Origin: an uncultured Bacilli bacterium
GTDB taxonomy: Bacteria > Bacillota_I > Bacilli_A > RF39 > UBA660
Reading direction: 5' to 3'
DNA: 57,793 nt
Assembly: GCA_934130215.1 (NCBI GenBank)
Contig: CAKOXR010000001.1
Span: 1-57,793 of the forward strand
Shown here: positions 34,865-43,016 of the stretch, piece by piece
Numbering within the stretch: the stretch's first letter is position 1
Layout: each line of letters starts with the position of its first letter
The notes under the pieces: model-generated
What the model was told of the DNA's origin: nothing
Database searches by the model: none
Seen by the model: only the letters and a program-made list of their open reading frames with translations
Position numbers and translations under genes: made by a program

Positions 34865-35574
34865 GTTTTATTTAGTAAATATCCTAATAGAAATCCTCCT
34901 ATAATATTACCTAGTGTTACAAAAAATAAATTATTTAAAATTCCAATTAATGATATTTGGTTATAGTTTGTAAAAAGTGCTGATAATAAATAATACATAT
35001 TTGCTATACTGTGTTCAAAACTAAGTAAAACAAATGCAAAAACTGGAAAAATACAACATAAAACTTTTTCAACAAGAGTTTTAGAAATACTGGCTTGATA
35101 AACTGCGGTACAAACTAAAATGTTGCACAAAATTCCAAGTGCAATAGCATTAATAATGCTTAAATTAATTTTAGATAATCCAATTTTTAATATGGAACTT
35201 GCAAATAAATCAAAATGATTAGTTAAACTAACTAAAATAACTGTTCCAATTGCACCAACTAAGTTTCCTAAATAAGAAGTAATAAGTAATTTTAAACTAG
35301 ATTTTAATTTTATTTTTTTGTTGATCAAAGGTATAATAATAAGACAATTACCAGTAAAAAGTTCGGTTTTAAATAAAACGACTAAAATTAATCCAATTGG
35401 AAATACTAAAGCACTTAATAATTTAGAAATAGAATAGTTAGTAATACTAGAACTTACAACAATTGATAACATTGATGCAATTGCAATAAAGAATCCTGCC
35501 ATAATTCCTTTTATAAAAATAGTATTAATATTTTGATTAACTTTTTTAATCATATTTTCTTCAAAATCATTCAT
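34852..35574 (-). CDS. Formate/nitrite transporter (FNT) family channel
   Basis: This 240-aa integral membrane protein has six hydrophobic helices with the FNT signatures FKTELFTGNCL, the broken-helix ALGILCNILVC and FEHSIANMYYLL with the conserved His in the pore. FNT pentamers carry formate, nitrite, hydrosulfide or lactate as the acid. No pyruvate-formate lyase or nitrite reductase gene is close, so the substrate is open. A GGAGG-type ribosome-binding site lies just before the ATG. The gene converges with gltX, the two stop codons being side by side. Confidence 0.88.
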   Translation of the reverse strand: MNDFEENMIKKVNQNINTIFIKGIMAGFFIAIASMLSIVVSSSITNYSISKLLSALVFPIGLILVVLFKTELFTGNCLIIIPLINKKIKLKSSLKLLITSYLGNLVGAIGTVILVSLTNHFDLFASSILKIGLSKINLSIINAIALGILCNILVCTAVYQASISKTLVEKVLCCIFPVFAFVLLSFEHSIANMYYLLSALFTNYNQISLIGILNNLFFVTLGNIIGGFLLGYLLNKTKNS

Positions 35575-35641
35575 AATAACCTCCTATAATCATTTTATCA
35601 TAGAAAGAAAAAAATAAAAATAAATTATAATTAATTATTTC

Positions 35642-35697
35642 TTTTTCATAATTTTTTATAGAAAAAGAGATTTTTTTATAAAAATTTGATATAATTA
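35642..35697. repeat. Upstream copy of direct repeat flanking the kinase module
   Basis: Thirty-five bases at 35662-35696 are identical to 36988-37022, and the 20 bases before them (beginning TTTTTCAT) are partly alike. The repeat holds the -10 box TATAAT used by the module; the other copy serves murC. Confidence 0.8.
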
Positions 35698-35735
35698 TGT
35701 ATGAAAAATTAGTTGTTATTAAAAGGAGAAATATT

Positions 35736-35993
35736 ATGGAAAAAAAAGATCCATTTAAAACTGATAAACCACTTTATGATTATACTATAGAATATGATTA
35801 TTCTCATTTGCCAGAAAATTTAAAAGAAATCATACATGAATTAGAAAAATTCGATAAAGAAGGAGATTGGTTTAGCTATGATATGAAGTTTCCTGAACTT
35901 GATATAGATGCAAAATCTTATTGGCGTATTGGTAAAATTACTGAATATGATTATAAAACATTACTTAAAAAATACGGAGGAATATATGATTAA
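35736..35993 (+). CDS. Small acidic protein paired with HipA/CtkA-like kinase
   Basis: I do not know this 85-aa protein. It is acidic and rich in aromatic residues (YDYTIEYDYSHLP; YWRIGKITEYDYKTLLKKYG) with a likely helix at residues ~28-42. It has no helix-turn-helix, so it is not a HipB-like antitoxin. The ATG at 35736 follows AAAAGGAG. It overlaps the kinase gene by 8 bp, so the two are translationally coupled, the pattern of an antitoxin or partner made first. A role as kinase inhibitor or substrate is inference. Confidence 0.65.
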   Translation: MEKKDPFKTDKPLYDYTIEYDYSHLPENLKEIIHELEKFDKEGDWFSYDMKFPELDIDAKSYWRIGKITEYDYKTLLKKYGGIYD

Positions 35994-36927
35994 AATAGAA
36001 AATTTTGATTTATTAAAACCAAGTGGAATTAGTTATGGAGGACATGGTGGAAGTAAAAGAGGAATCATTATAAATAATGAAAAATGGTTTTTAAAATATC
36101 CAAAATCAACTAAAAGTATGGAAGTTGAAGGATTATCTTACTCGACAACACCGTTATCAGAATATCTTGGATCACATATATATGAATCAATTGGTCTTGA
36201 AACCCATAAAACTAAATTAGGAATTGCAAATAATAAAATAGTAGTAGCTTGTAAAGATTTTTTAGATAGTAATGAAATAATAATTGATTATAATATGATA
36301 AAAAATGAATATGATGAAAATGTAGAAAGAGCAATAGAGAATTTATCATCAAGTTCAACACTTAACTCAAATCATAATCTTGAAGAAATATTAGTTATTA
36401 TGGAAGAAAATAAGTATTTTAAATCTATTCCTGAACTAAAAGAAAGATTTTGGGACATGTTTATCATAGATGCATTTATCGGAAATAATGATAGAAACGA
36501 AGGAAACTGGGGATTAATTTTGAATAAAAAAACTAATAAATTGAGTTTATCACCCATATTCGATAATGGTGCTGCTTTCTATAACAAGTCAAGTGATGAT
36601 AAATTGTCATCAATTTATGATGATGATTTTAAATTTAAACAATCAGTTTATGAAAGTGCTATTTCAATTTATACATTAAATAATAAAAAAATTAATCCAT
36701 TAAAATATATTGAAAGCATGATTAATGAAGAATGCAATAAAGCTATATTAAGAATTGTACCTAAAATTGATATGCAAAAAATAGAGAATATATTTAATGA
36801 TTTACCATCAAAATATGAAAATTTATTAGTAATAAGTGAAATTCAGAAGAAATACTATCTAAAATCACTTAAATATAAATATGATAACATATTAATGCCA
36901 GTATATAATAAATTATTAAGTAGATAA
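35986..36927 (+). CDS. HipA-like/CtkA-type protein kinase
   Basis: This 313-aa protein has a HipA-fold kinase core: a glycine loop YGGHGGSKRG (residues ~18-27), the ATP Lys in KWFLKYPK, PLSEYLGSHIYESIG, the catalytic segment DAFIGNNDRNEGNW (near residue 170) and the metal-binding PIFDNGAAF. It lacks the N-terminal HipA subdomain and resembles CtkA, the autophosphorylating Ser/Thr kinase of Helicobacter. HipA toxins phosphorylate glutamyl-tRNA synthetase; gltX lies one gene away, but I do not claim a link. The ATG at 35986 follows CGGAGG. All catalytic residues seem kept, so it should be active. A strong terminator follows. Confidence 0.82.
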   Translation: MIKIENFDLLKPSGISYGGHGGSKRGIIINNEKWFLKYPKSTKSMEVEGLSYSTTPLSEYLGSHIYESIGLETHKTKLGIANNKIVVACKDFLDSNEIIIDYNMIKNEYDENVERAIENLSSSSTLNSNHNLEEILVIMEENKYFKSIPELKERFWDMFIIDAFIGNNDRNEGNWGLILNKKTNKLSLSPIFDNGAAFYNKSSDDKLSSIYDDDFKFKQSVYESAISIYTLNNKKINPLKYIESMINEECNKAILRIVPKIDMQKIENIFNDLPSKYENLLVISEIQKKYYLKSLKYKYDNILMPVYNKLLSR

Positions 36928-36952
36928 AAGTCATTTAAGAATGACTTTTTTT
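36926..36952 (+). terminator. Terminator after the kinase gene
   Basis: AAAAGTCATT pairs perfectly with AATGACTTTT around TAAG and is followed by T residues. Confidence 0.85.
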
Positions 36953-36966
36953 AATACCAAAAACTA

Positions 36967-37023
36967 TTTTTCATTAATATTTGAGTAAAAAAGAGATTTT
37001 TTTATAAAAATTTGATATAATTT
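36967..37023. repeat. Downstream copy of direct repeat flanking the kinase module; murC promoter
   Basis: Positions 36988-37022 repeat 35662-35696 without a mismatch, and the TTTTTCAT lead is also shared. It includes TATAAT 23 bases before the murC start codon. Confidence 0.8.
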
Positions 37024-37044
37024 TATTAAGAAAAGAGGAATAAA

Positions 37045-38337
37045 ATGAAATACTATTGTATTGGTATAAAAGGATCAGGAATGGCTGCACTTGCTTGCAT
37101 ACTAAAAGATTTAGGAAATGAAGTATGTGGATATGATGATGATACATCATACAAATATACTCTTGAAGGATTAAATAAAAGAAATATAAAAGTTTATAGC
37201 GATAACAACCATGAAATAGATAAAGATTCAATCGTAACATATTCAAAAGCATTTTCTTTAGATCATCCAGAAATGAAAAGATGTAAAAACTTAAATTTAA
37301 AATTTATTGAATATTTTGATTTAATGGGACGATTATCTAAAGAATTTTATACAATTGGAGTAAGTGGAACTCATGGAAAAACAACAGTTTCTAGTTTATT
37401 AAGAACAATAATTGGACCAAAAGCTAATTATTTTATCGGAGATGGAGAAGGCTATGCTTCAAAAGAAAACAAAATTATGATTATGGAATCATGTGAATTT
37501 AATAAACATTTTTTAAATTATTTTCCTAGTTTAGCTATAATAACTAATATAGATAGAGATCATACAGAATGTTATAAAGATATGGATGATTTAACTAATT
37601 CTTTTAAAGAATTTGGATCAAGAGCTAGTAAAGTTATTTGTTTAGGGGATGATAAAAGAATAAAAAGTATTAATTTTGATAATGTTATTTATTATGGTAT
37701 GTCAGAAGATAATGATTATTATTGTAAAAATATAATTAAAAATGAAAAAGGAAATACTTTTGATTTATATAAAAAAGGACAATTTTTAGAAACTATTTAT
37801 GTACCTTTATTTGGAGATCATATGATTTTAGATACACTTGGTGCTATTAGTTGTGCTTTAGAAATTGGTATTAATATTAATATTATTAAAGAAAAATTAA
37901 TCAATTTTGAAAATGCTAAAAGAAGATTTAAAGAAATTAAAATTGATGATACTGTTATAATTGATGATTATGCTCATCATCCAACTGAAATAAAAGCAAC
38001 ACTTGAAAGTGCTAAACAAAAATATCCAAATAAAAAAATAATTGCGGTTTTTATGCCAAATACTTATTCTAGATATAAAGATTATGCCGAAGAATTTGTT
38101 GAAACATTTAAAAAAGCAGATTATACATTTTTAACAATGGTTTGTTCTAATAGAGAAAAAAAGGAAGATTATAATATAGATAGCACTGATATTATAAAAG
38201 AAATAAATGGAGAAATTTTAACAGATGATTTAAGTAGTTTATTAAAATATAAAGGTTCTGTATTTTGTTTTATGAGTTGTGCATCTATTTACCATATTGA
38301 AGAAAAATTTGAAAATTTATTAAAAAAATCAGTATAA
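37045..38337 (+). CDS. murC: UDP-N-acetylmuramate--L-alanine ligase, MurC
   Basis: MurC adds L-Ala to UDP-MurNAc in the cytoplasm. The 430-aa chain has the Rossmann-like start YYCIGIKGSGMAALA, the P-loop GVSGTHGKTT, the ITNIDRDHTECY box and the C-terminal IDDYAHHPTEI that is diagnostic for MurC (and its Mpl relatives). Mpl is not expected in Firmicutes. The ATG at 37045 follows AGAGGA. It is monocistronic: its promoter is inside a direct repeat and a terminator follows at once. Other Mur genes are scattered over the window. Confidence 0.94.
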   Translation: MKYYCIGIKGSGMAALACILKDLGNEVCGYDDDTSYKYTLEGLNKRNIKVYSDNNHEIDKDSIVTYSKAFSLDHPEMKRCKNLNLKFIEYFDLMGRLSKEFYTIGVSGTHGKTTVSSLLRTIIGPKANYFIGDGEGYASKENKIMIMESCEFNKHFLNYFPSLAIITNIDRDHTECYKDMDDLTNSFKEFGSRASKVICLGDDKRIKSINFDNVIYYGMSEDNDYYCKNIIKNEKGNTFDLYKKGQFLETIYVPLFGDHMILDTLGAISCALEIGININIIKEKLINFENAKRRFKEIKIDDTVIIDDYAHHPTEIKATLESAKQKYPNKKIIAVFMPNTYSRYKDYAEEFVETFKKADYTFLTMVCSNREKKEDYNIDSTDIIKEINGEILTDDLSSLLKYKGSVFCFMSCASIYHIEEKFENLLKKSV

Positions 38338-38352
38338 TACTGATTTTTTTTA
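38323..38352 (+). terminator. Terminator after murC
   Basis: AAAAAATCAGTAT pairs with ATACTGATTTTTT around a very small loop, with a T tract. Confidence 0.85.
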
Positions 38353-38386
38353 ATTATTATGATAAAATAAAAAAAGGTGATTAAAA

Positions 38387-39493
38387 ATGACATATTTGGA
38401 TTATTCTGCTACAACTCCTGTTAATAAAGAAGTTTTGGATAGTTTTAATAAAGTTACAAATGATTTTTTTGGAAATCCTAATTCTTTACATAGATTAGGG
38501 GTTGAAGCAAAAGAAATAATTGATGAAGCAACAAAACAAATTGCAAATATTTTAAATATTAAAGAAGAAGAAATAATTTATACAAGTGGTGCTTCTGAAA
38601 GTAATAATACAGCAATTAAAGGAATTTGTTTTAAATATCAAAATAGAGGTAAAAAAATATTAACAACAAAACTAGAACATTCTAGTATATATGGAGCTTT
38701 AGGATATTTACAAAAAAATGGTTTTATTGTTGATTTTATTGATTTAGATGAAAATGGTGAAGTTGATTTAGTTGATTTAAAAACTAAATTAACAAGTGAT
38801 ACTATATTAGTTACAATAAGTCATGTAAATAGTGAACTTGGAATTAAACAAAATATAAATGAAATTGGTAAATTAATTCATGAAAATAGTAAAGCTTATT
38901 TTCATGTTGATATGACTCAATCAATTGGTAAAATAAATGTATCATTTGATAATATAGATCTTGCTTCTTTTACAGCACATAAAATTTATGGTTTAAAAGG
39001 AATTGGGGCTTTATATTTAAAAAAAGGTATTGTTATTGATAACTTAATTCATGGGGGTAAAAGTACTAGTATATATAGAAGTGGTACTCCTTCTCCTGCT
39101 TTAATTGTTTCGTTTTCTAAAGCTTTAAGATTAATTTATGATAATATAGATGATAAATATAAACATGTTGAATCTTTAAATAAATATTTAAAAGATAATT
39201 TAAACTGTTATATTAATAGTACTTCATCATCTATACCACATATTTTAAATTTATCTGTTTTAGATATTAAACCTGAAACTTTATTACATGCTTTAGAAGA
39301 ATATAATATATTTATATCTACTCAAAGTGCTTGTTCAACAGGTGATACTAGTACTAGTGTGTATGCTGTTACAAATGATATTTTAAGAGCAAAACATAGT
39401 ATAAGAATTAGTTTATCTTACTTAACTACATTTGATGAGGTTGAATATTTTATAAAATGTTTTAATGAGGTTATTTTGAAATATGGAAAATAA
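38387..39493 (+). CDS. Cysteine desulfurase, NifS/IscS-like
   Basis: This PLP enzyme (368 aa) takes sulfur from Cys and passes it on as a persulfide. It begins with the family's YLDYSATTPVNKEV, the PLP Lys is in SFTAHKIYGLKGIG, and the catalytic Cys is in STQSACSTGDTS. The short Cys loop region and length suit group I (NifS/IscS). No iscU or sufU follows; instead its 3' end overlaps a thioredoxin-like gene, so it might serve tRNA thiolation (the TtcA-like gene at 24189) or the redox genes behind it. Confidence 0.92.
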   Translation: MTYLDYSATTPVNKEVLDSFNKVTNDFFGNPNSLHRLGVEAKEIIDEATKQIANILNIKEEEIIYTSGASESNNTAIKGICFKYQNRGKKILTTKLEHSSIYGALGYLQKNGFIVDFIDLDENGEVDLVDLKTKLTSDTILVTISHVNSELGIKQNINEIGKLIHENSKAYFHVDMTQSIGKINVSFDNIDLASFTAHKIYGLKGIGALYLKKGIVIDNLIHGGKSTSIYRSGTPSPALIVSFSKALRLIYDNIDDKYKHVESLNKYLKDNLNCYINSTSSSIPHILNLSVLDIKPETLLHALEEYNIFISTQSACSTGDTSTSVYAVTNDILRAKHSIRISLSYLTTFDEVEYFIKCFNEVILKYGK

Positions 39494-39728
39494 AATAACC
39501 GTTGTTGAGATAAGTGCTATATGGTGTCCTAGTTGTTTAGTAATGAGACCTATATATGATAAAATATATAAAAAATATAATTTATCTGTTATTAAATTAG
39601 ATTATGATACTGATTCAATTAATGAATATAATGTTGGTAATATATTACCAGTTTTAATAATCAATGATAAAAGATTTATTGGTGAAGTTAATATAAAGGA
39701 AATAGAAAATTATTTGGAGAATTTATGA
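39483..39728 (+). CDS. Small thioredoxin-like protein
   Basis: This 81-aa single-domain protein has the active site AIWCPSCLVM near the N-terminus and a cis-Pro region ILPVLIIND. It has no signal peptide, so it should act in the cytoplasm. It overlaps the desulfurase gene by 11 bp and the next gene by 4 bp (ATGA), and so sits in a tight operon with exported redox proteins. It may pass electrons to the membrane carrier encoded at 40199, as thioredoxin does to DsbD/CcdA; that is inference. The domain is shorter than standard thioredoxin (~105 aa). Confidence 0.8.
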   Translation: MENKITVVEISAIWCPSCLVMRPIYDKIYKKYNLSVIKLDYDTDSINEYNVGNILPVLIINDKRFIGEVNIKEIENYLENL

Positions 39729-40189
39729 AAAAAATAGTATTTATTTTATTATTTATGATATTTATAAATGTTAATGCAAAAGTAAATGTTTCATTATTTT
39801 ATGGAGAAGGATGTCCTTATTGTAAGAATTTTGAAGAATTTGCTTATAAAAATAGTGAAAAATATGATTTTAATCTTATAAAATATGAAGTTTGGTCTAA
39901 TAAAAAAAATAATGATTTATTAAAAAAAGTTGCTTCTAAATTTGGTGATACTGATATAGGTATTCCTTATATAGTTATTGGTAATAAAAGAATTATTGGA
40001 TGGACTAGTGCTAAAACAAAATTATTTGTTGATTTAATTAATAAACAAAAAGAATATGAAATGTGTGATATTATAAATGATAACTCTTGTACAAAAGATA
40101 GTGGTACAAATATATCAATTTTTAAAGGAACCGTATTTGCAACATATATTAAAAATTATGCTACAATTGTTTTAAATTTATTTGGATAG
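39725..40189 (+). CDS. Exported glutaredoxin-like thiol protein
   Basis: This 154-aa protein has a signal peptide or anchor (residues 1-18, ending INVNAK) and a thioredoxin-fold domain with active site GEGCPYCKNF and cis-Pro IGIPYIVIGNKR. Two more Cys (YEMCDI and DNSCTKD) follow the domain, and a hydrophobic C-terminal segment may bind the membrane. It is closely related to the N-terminal domain of the next gene, so the two came from one ancestor. It should act outside the cytoplasm as a thiol-disulfide exchanger. Confidence 0.82.
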   Translation: MKKIVFILLFMIFINVNAKVNVSLFYGEGCPYCKNFEEFAYKNSEKYDFNLIKYEVWSNKKNNDLLKKVASKFGDTDIGIPYIVIGNKRIIGWTSAKTKLFVDLINKQKEYEMCDIINDNSCTKDSGTNISIFKGTVFATYIKNYATIVLNLFG

Positions 40190-40198
40190 GATGTATAT

Positions 40199-41356
40199 AT
40201 GAAGAAGTTAATTTTAATTTTTATAAGTTTTTTTATAATATTTAATGTAAGTGCTAAAACAGCAAAAGTTTATTTATTTTATGGAGATGGTTGTCCACAT
40301 TGTTCTCAATTTGAGAAGTTTGCTAACAAAAATAAAGATAAATATAATTTTGAAATTATTTCTTATGAAACATGGTATAATGATGAAAATAGTGCTTTAT
40401 TAGATAAATTATATGAAAAATTTAATGATAATAAAGCAGGAGTCCCTTATATTGTTATAGGAAATCAAAGAATTATTGGTTGGAATACTGCTAATGAAGA
40501 AAAGTTTATTTCAATGATTAAAAAAAATAGACAAAATGATATTTGTGATATTGTAGAAGATGTTTTAAATGGAACAAATAAATGTACTTTAGGCTTAGAT
40601 ATTGATGGTAAAGTAAAAATACCTTTTATTGGTTATGTTGAACCAGAAGAAGCTTCTTTAGGTTTGATTGCAATGATAATCGGACTTGTTGATGGATTTA
40701 ATCCATGTGCAATGTGGGTTTTATTATTTTTACTTTCAGTTTTAATTAATATGAAAGATAGAAAAAGAATGTGGGTTATTGGTTTTACTTTTCTATTTAC
40801 AAGTGGTTTAGTATATTTTCTTATTATGGGATCTTGGGTAACTGTTGTATCTAAGATGAGTGATATTATTTTATTAAGAAATATAATTGCTATAATTGCT
40901 GTAATAGGGGGTATATATAATTTATATAACTTTTTTAAAGTTAGTCCAACAGGTTGTAATGTAACAGATAATAAAAAAAGAAAAAAAATAATGGATCGTA
41001 TAAAAGAATTTTGTTTAGAAAAAAACTTTTTGCTTGCTATTATTGGAACTATTGGTTTAGCTGTTTCTATTAATGTAGTAGAACTTGCTTGTTCTGCAGG
41101 ATTACCTATAGTTTTTTCAGAAATTCTTAGTGTTAATAATTTAAGTGGTTTTGAACATTTTATATATTTATTAATTTATATAATTTTCTTTATGTTAGAT
41201 GATATTATTATTTTTATATTAGCGATGACTACAATGAAATTAACTGGAATATCAAATAAATATAGTAAATATTCTCATTTAGTAGGTGGTTTAATTATGA
41301 TAGTTGTTGGAATACTTTTACTTTTTAAACCAGAATGGATAATGTTAAGTTTTTAG
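40199..41356 (+). CDS. DsbD/CcdA-like electron carrier with fused glutaredoxin domain
   Basis: This 385-aa protein joins a signal peptide, an extracytoplasmic glutaredoxin-like domain (GDGCPHCSQF; GVPYIVIGNQR; residues ~20-120) and a C-terminal membrane domain of six helices with the paired Cys motifs DGFNPCAMW and ELACSAGLP that mark the DsbD/CcdA transporter. Such carriers move reducing power from cytoplasmic thioredoxin to outside thiols. Here donor (39483), carrier and acceptor (39725) are all in one operon. A natural client would be the Cys-rich proteins at 25,814 and 28,247. A terminator overlaps its end. Confidence 0.88.
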   Translation: MKKLILIFISFFIIFNVSAKTAKVYLFYGDGCPHCSQFEKFANKNKDKYNFEIISYETWYNDENSALLDKLYEKFNDNKAGVPYIVIGNQRIIGWNTANEEKFISMIKKNRQNDICDIVEDVLNGTNKCTLGLDIDGKVKIPFIGYVEPEEASLGLIAMIIGLVDGFNPCAMWVLLFLLSVLINMKDRKRMWVIGFTFLFTSGLVYFLIMGSWVTVVSKMSDIILLRNIIAIIAVIGGIYNLYNFFKVSPTGCNVTDNKKRKKIMDRIKEFCLEKNFLLAIIGTIGLAVSINVVELACSAGLPIVFSEILSVNNLSGFEHFIYLLIYIIFFMLDDIIIFILAMTTMKLTGISNKYSKYSHLVGGLIMIVVGILLLFKPEWIMLSF

Positions 41357-41375
41357 AAATAAAAACTTTTTTTTA
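41347..41375 (+). terminator. Terminator after the redox operon
   Basis: AAGTTTTTA pairs with TAAAAACTT around GAAA-like loop bases, then a T tract. Confidence 0.65.
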
Positions 41376-41425
41376 AACTTGTTTTAATAAATATTATATG
41401 ATACACTATTATTGGGAGGAATACT

Positions 41426-42712
41426 ATGGAAGTTGCTTTTGTAGAATATGAAATAGTAGATATTGATAAAAAGGGGATCAAAATTTTAATGCCTAAAAGA
41501 GCTTCAATTGGAAATTTAAATAATTTTGAAATTACTTTTGGTTCAGAAAAAATAAAACATATTTCTAAAACAAATTATAAAAATAATGAAACTTGTTTTG
41601 TTGATACAATTTCTGTTGATGAATTTAAAAAAGAATTAAAAGGAGAGTATGATGCTAATATTTTAATTGAAGAATTAGTAAATCAAGTTAATTCAGAAAT
41701 TATTTATATTGAAGATGGTCAAGTAAAACAAGAATTAAAAGAAAAATTTGAGAAAGAAAGGAATCTAGAAATTGATTATTCTAAAAGAGAAATTGATGAA
41801 ATTGAATATAAAGATTATACTATTAAAGAATTAGTTGAATCTATTGAAAAAAAGATTATGTTTCAAAGAGAAGCTATTAAAAAAATTGCATCAACTTTAG
41901 TTAATAATCAATATTTAGAAAATCCAAAAAATATAGTTTTATTAGGATCAAAAGGTGTTGGGAAAAGTAAAATTGTTGATTTAGTTGCAAGAGAACTTGC
42001 ATCACCTTATGCTAAAGTTGAAAATTTTGATGGTGATTCTTTAATTAATGCTTATTTAACTTTATTTTTAAAAACTAACAAAGATAATAAATGTACTGGT
42101 CCATCTATAATATTTATTGATGGAATAAATAGAGGAATTGAAAAAGTTTCAAAAATTGATGGAGATATTTTAGTTGAAATAATTTCCAAAATATTTAAGA
42201 AAAAATCTCCGTTTCCGATTGCTCTTAATGAATCTCAAACAATTTTATTTGATCCAAGTGATATAAATTATATAGTTGCACTTGATTTAGAGAATGATAT
42301 TGATATGCCATATTTAATGGGACTTGGTAAAGATTCTAGTAAAGAAAAAGAAAAAATAATTAATCATTTAAGAGAAATGTTAGTAGATTCTAATTGTGAA
42401 ATAATTGATATGAATAATTTAACAGAAGCAAATTTAGTTGAAATTTTAAAAAAATCAGAAATTAGTCCAATTAATGAATATAAAAAAATATTATCAGTTC
42501 AAGGAACTAAATTAAATGTATCAAATAAAGCATATGAATTATTAGCAAACTCTGCATATAAATTAAATAAAGGAGCAAAAGGTTTAAATATTATAACTGA
42601 TTATGTTGTTTTAGATGATGTTGTTGAAGCACAGTATAATGGTTGTGATATAGTTAGAATAAATCAAAATAAAGTATTAAAAAAAATAAATTCAAATAAA
42701 AAATTATATTAA
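41426..42712 (+). CDS. ClpX-like AAA protein with degenerate Walker B
   Basis: This 428-aa protein has an unknown N-terminal domain (residues ~1-130) without the ClpX zinc finger, and an AAA module: Walker A GSKGVGKSKI (residue ~174), a Walker B-like IIFIDGINRG (residue ~228) and a C-terminal ClpX/HslU-like small domain (ELLANSAYKLNKGAKGLN). The catalytic Glu of Walker B (DE) is Gly, and the sensor-2 Arg of ClpX (GARGLR) is Lys, so ATP may be bound but hydrolysed poorly. The GYVGED pore loop is also missing. It may be a structural or regulatory descendant of ClpX. The ATG follows GGGAGGA. It stands alone between terminators. Confidence 0.72.
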   Translation: MEVAFVEYEIVDIDKKGIKILMPKRASIGNLNNFEITFGSEKIKHISKTNYKNNETCFVDTISVDEFKKELKGEYDANILIEELVNQVNSEIIYIEDGQVKQELKEKFEKERNLEIDYSKREIDEIEYKDYTIKELVESIEKKIMFQREAIKKIASTLVNNQYLENPKNIVLLGSKGVGKSKIVDLVARELASPYAKVENFDGDSLINAYLTLFLKTNKDNKCTGPSIIFIDGINRGIEKVSKIDGDILVEIISKIFKKKSPFPIALNESQTILFDPSDINYIVALDLENDIDMPYLMGLGKDSSKEKEKIINHLREMLVDSNCEIIDMNNLTEANLVEILKKSEISPINEYKKILSVQGTKLNVSNKAYELLANSAYKLNKGAKGLNIITDYVVLDDVVEAQYNGCDIVRINQNKVLKKINSNKKLY

Positions 42713-42736
42713 AAAAACTCTAAAAGAGTTTTTTTT
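42713..42736 (+). terminator. Terminator after the ClpX-like gene
   Basis: AAAAAACTCT pairs with AGAGTTTTTT around AAA; its T tract touches the stop of the facing mini-gene. Confidence 0.75.
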
Positions 42737-42896
42737 AATTATTAGTTCCTGGACCAAATGCTCTTGCACCAAGTATAATTACAAGTAAAATAAATAGTAC
42801 TAATACAATTGCTCCGTTATAATTTGATTGGTAACCATATCCTGTGTTAACTCCTGCATAAGGAGTATAACCACTATTACATCCATAATAATACAT
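42735..42896 (-). CDS. YjcZ-like small sporulation-type protein
   Basis: A 53-aa ORF on the minus strand fills most of the gap before ftsW. It has a Tyr/Gly/Asn-rich start (MYYYGCNSGYTPYAG) and a C-terminal helix NGAIVLVLFILLVIILGA, the layout of YjcZ/SscA-type mini-proteins linked with spore assembly in Bacilli. ATAGGAGGA lies upstream of the ATG. Its presence with a sigma-K gene in the same window suggests a late sporulation regulon. Family assignment rests on the pattern only. Confidence 0.62.
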   Translation of the reverse strand: MYYYGCNSGYTPYAGVNTGYGYQSNYNGAIVLVLFILLVIILGARAFGPGTNN

Positions 42897-42966
42897 ATAA
42901 AATCCTCCTATCTATTAATAGTCTATTTTATTATGTAAATAATGTTTATAACATTTGTCTAGGTGT

Positions 42967-42994
42967 TTGCAAATCTTTAAAATTATGATATCAT
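42967..42994 (+). promoter_or_regulatory. Promoter for the ftsW-murG-murB-ftsQ run
   Basis: TTGCAA (42967-42972), a 16-base spacer and TATCAT (42989-42994), 22 bases before the ATG. Confidence 0.5.
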
Positions 42995-43016
42995 ATAAAA
43001 TAGAAGATGGTGAAAA

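Noticed and set aside
35736..36927. Classical hipBA operon
   Set aside because: The upstream gene has no helix-turn-helix and the kinase lacks the N-terminal HipA part; a CtkA-like pair is the better description.
42840..42960. Sigma-K-type promoter for the YjcZ-like gene
   Set aside because: A CATA box is present but no properly spaced -35 AC was found, so I do not call it.
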